Shown here: piece by piece, positions 63,298 to 64,000 of the stretch
Position numbering within the stretch: the stretch's first letter is position 1
Layout of the letters: the number at the start of each line of letters is the position of its first letter
Source of the DNA: Clostridia bacterium
Lineage (GTDB): Bacteria; Bacillota; Clostridia; Christensenellales; CAG-314
Assembly: GCA_017500855.1 (NCBI GenBank)
Contig: JAFVYC010000026.1
Span: 1 to 64,000, forward strand
Direction of reading: 5' to 3'
DNA: 64,000 nt
The notes under the pieces: model-generated
The model's database searches: none
Seen by the model: the letters and a program-made list of their open reading frames with translations, nothing else
What the model was told of the DNA's origin: nothing
Translations under genes and position numbers: made by a program

Positions 63298-64000
63298 TTA
63301 GTTAGATTTGTTTTTTCTTTGTTGTTTGTTAAGTTCGAAGTTGGCATCCTTTTTGAAAAATGTGCCAACGCCAATCAATCTCGACACAACACATTGCCAT
63401 TTTGTGGCTGTGTGGTTGCACTCAAGATGCAATTTGTCGTACAGTTTTTGGTAGTTCTTTACCCTTGTGCAAAACTCCAAGTAGCCGTTGTTGGTGCCCC
63501 AAGCAACTTCCGCAAGAGCAAGCATGCGAGGAAGCATGTTGAAGTACAACTTCTCTCTTGTTGCAATGTACTCTGCCCACAGGCAACCTTCCACGCCCAA
63601 AACGTTGTTTTTGTTGGCAGGTTTGATGCCACGCAACGGGTTGAAACGGTAGGTTTTTGCAAATGGTGTCATTGCGTAGGGGTAGTCGAAGTACAAGTCG
63701 AAAAATGGCGACATGATGGTTTTGCGCCCGTCGTTGGCTTGTTTTTGCCCCTTTTTGCGAGTACCCATTTTCCAAACTTGGCTGATTACGTCCTGCGAGG
63801 TGTTTTTTGTGATGCCATCGTTCCAATAGATGACAGTTTTGCCCTTTTGTTGCAAATGTTGGCGGAAAACGTCCACCATGTGGTTTTGCAACTCATCGAA
63901 GTTTTCCAAGTGCAGGTCGGCAAGCATTTGCCTGCATTTTGGGCAATTGCACCACCTGTCCTTGGGAGTTTCGTCGCCACCAAGATGGAAGTACTTGCCG
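63298..64000 (-). CDS. GH20 beta-N-acetylhexosaminidase, 5' part cut off by the window end
   Basis: The frame runs to the window edge at 64000 and continues beyond it. The visible part starts near KYFHLGGDETPKDRWC, holding the Asp-Glu catalytic pair (HLGGDE) of GH20. Later come WNDGITKNTSQDV and GVEGCLWAEYIATREKL, which hold substrate-binding Trp and Glu residues. It would remove terminal GlcNAc or GalNAc from host glycans or wall fragments, feeding sugar to pfkA downstream. No signal peptide can be seen because the N-terminus is missing. Confidence 0.9.
   Translation of the reverse strand, partial: GKYFHLGGDETPKDRWCNCPKCRQMLADLHLENFDELQNHMVDVFRQHLQQKGKTVIYWNDGITKNTSQDVISQVWKMGTRKKGQKQANDGRKTIMSPFFDLYFDYPYAMTPFAKTYRFNPLRGIKPANKNNVLGVEGCLWAEYIATREKLYFNMLPRMLALAEVAWGTNNGYLEFCTRVKNYQKLYDKLHLECNHTATKWQCVVSRLIGVGTFFKKDANFELNKQQRKNKSN

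Overview
The window is a chromosomal segment from a low-to-moderate GC, spore-former-lineage Clostridia-type bacterium, probably uncultured and gut-associated. The lineage call rests on Spo0A, FtsQ/DivIB, a TIGR04086-type membrane protein, HemZ, a YtxC-like protein, a T-box on thrS, an M-box on mgtE, and the gene orders ruvCAB-queA-tgt-yajC and mraZ-rsmH-ftsL-pbp-murE-mraY-murD-ftsW. Most genes lie on the minus strand. Promoters are unusually clear: many read TTGACA/TTGACT, 17 bp, TATAAT. Codon use is strongly biased (Leu TTG, Gln CAA, Asn AAC, Tyr TAC; TTA, CTA and TCA look rare), which leaves very long open frames antisense to real genes.

Region by region: 1-360 is a tRNA operon (Gly, Arg, His, Gln). 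400-8040 holds recJ, a long RelA/SpoT, an MBL hydrolase, hemZ and a DUF3810 metallopeptidase. 8100-16170 is the ruvC-ruvA-ruvB-queA-pilT-tgt-yajC operon, then a TIGR04086 protein and an orphan, divergent SecD. 16200-24450 holds a Nudix hydrolase, yebC, a TrmH-type methylase, infC-rpmI-rplT (AUU start, attenuator), T-box-thrS, ytxC-like, alkD-like and acpP. 24600-39530 is a division and cell-wall cluster running from mraZ to ftsZ and asnS; murF, murG and murC are absent from it. 39670-47300 is accessory: a phosphoesterase, a zinc-ribbon protein, a giant pseudopilin on the plus strand, an unrecognised Cys-bearing protein, a TetR regulator, and a Spo0A whose receiver domain is degenerate. 47300-51700 (plus strand) has M-box-mgtE, a TPR-like protein and rqcH, with a minus-strand YdcF-like gene between them. 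51800-59470 has a degenerate carbamoyltransferase, rluD, lspA, an M28 peptidase, a membrane protein, holA, comEC and a lipoprotein, preceded by a structured RNA that may be 6S RNA. 59800-60960 is a tRNA-Glu, a palindromic hairpin array and an AT-rich small gene flanked by imperfect 39-bp repeats. The right end has a secreted phosphoesterase, pfkA and a truncated GH20 hexosaminidase.

How the genes may work together: the retraction-type ATPase, the giant pseudopilin and ComEC suggest a type IV pilus or competence-pseudopilus machine whose other parts lie outside the window. The most unusual item is the roughly 909-residue pseudopilin (41180-43909). It has a class III signal and pilin helix, about ten CxxC-containing repeats (partly a 384-bp DNA tandem repeat), and a C-terminal beta-helix-like domain, giving an adhesin-like tip on a pilin stem. 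A second theme is ordinary families that have lost their hallmark residues: Spo0A (phospho-acceptor Asp to Glu), SecD (channel Asp lost, no SecF), a carbamoyltransferase (substrate motifs lost) and ComEC (metal ligands of its MBL domain lost).

All calls come from reading the sequence and its translations. No database search or structure prediction was run. Alignments to families were made from memory of the conserved motifs.
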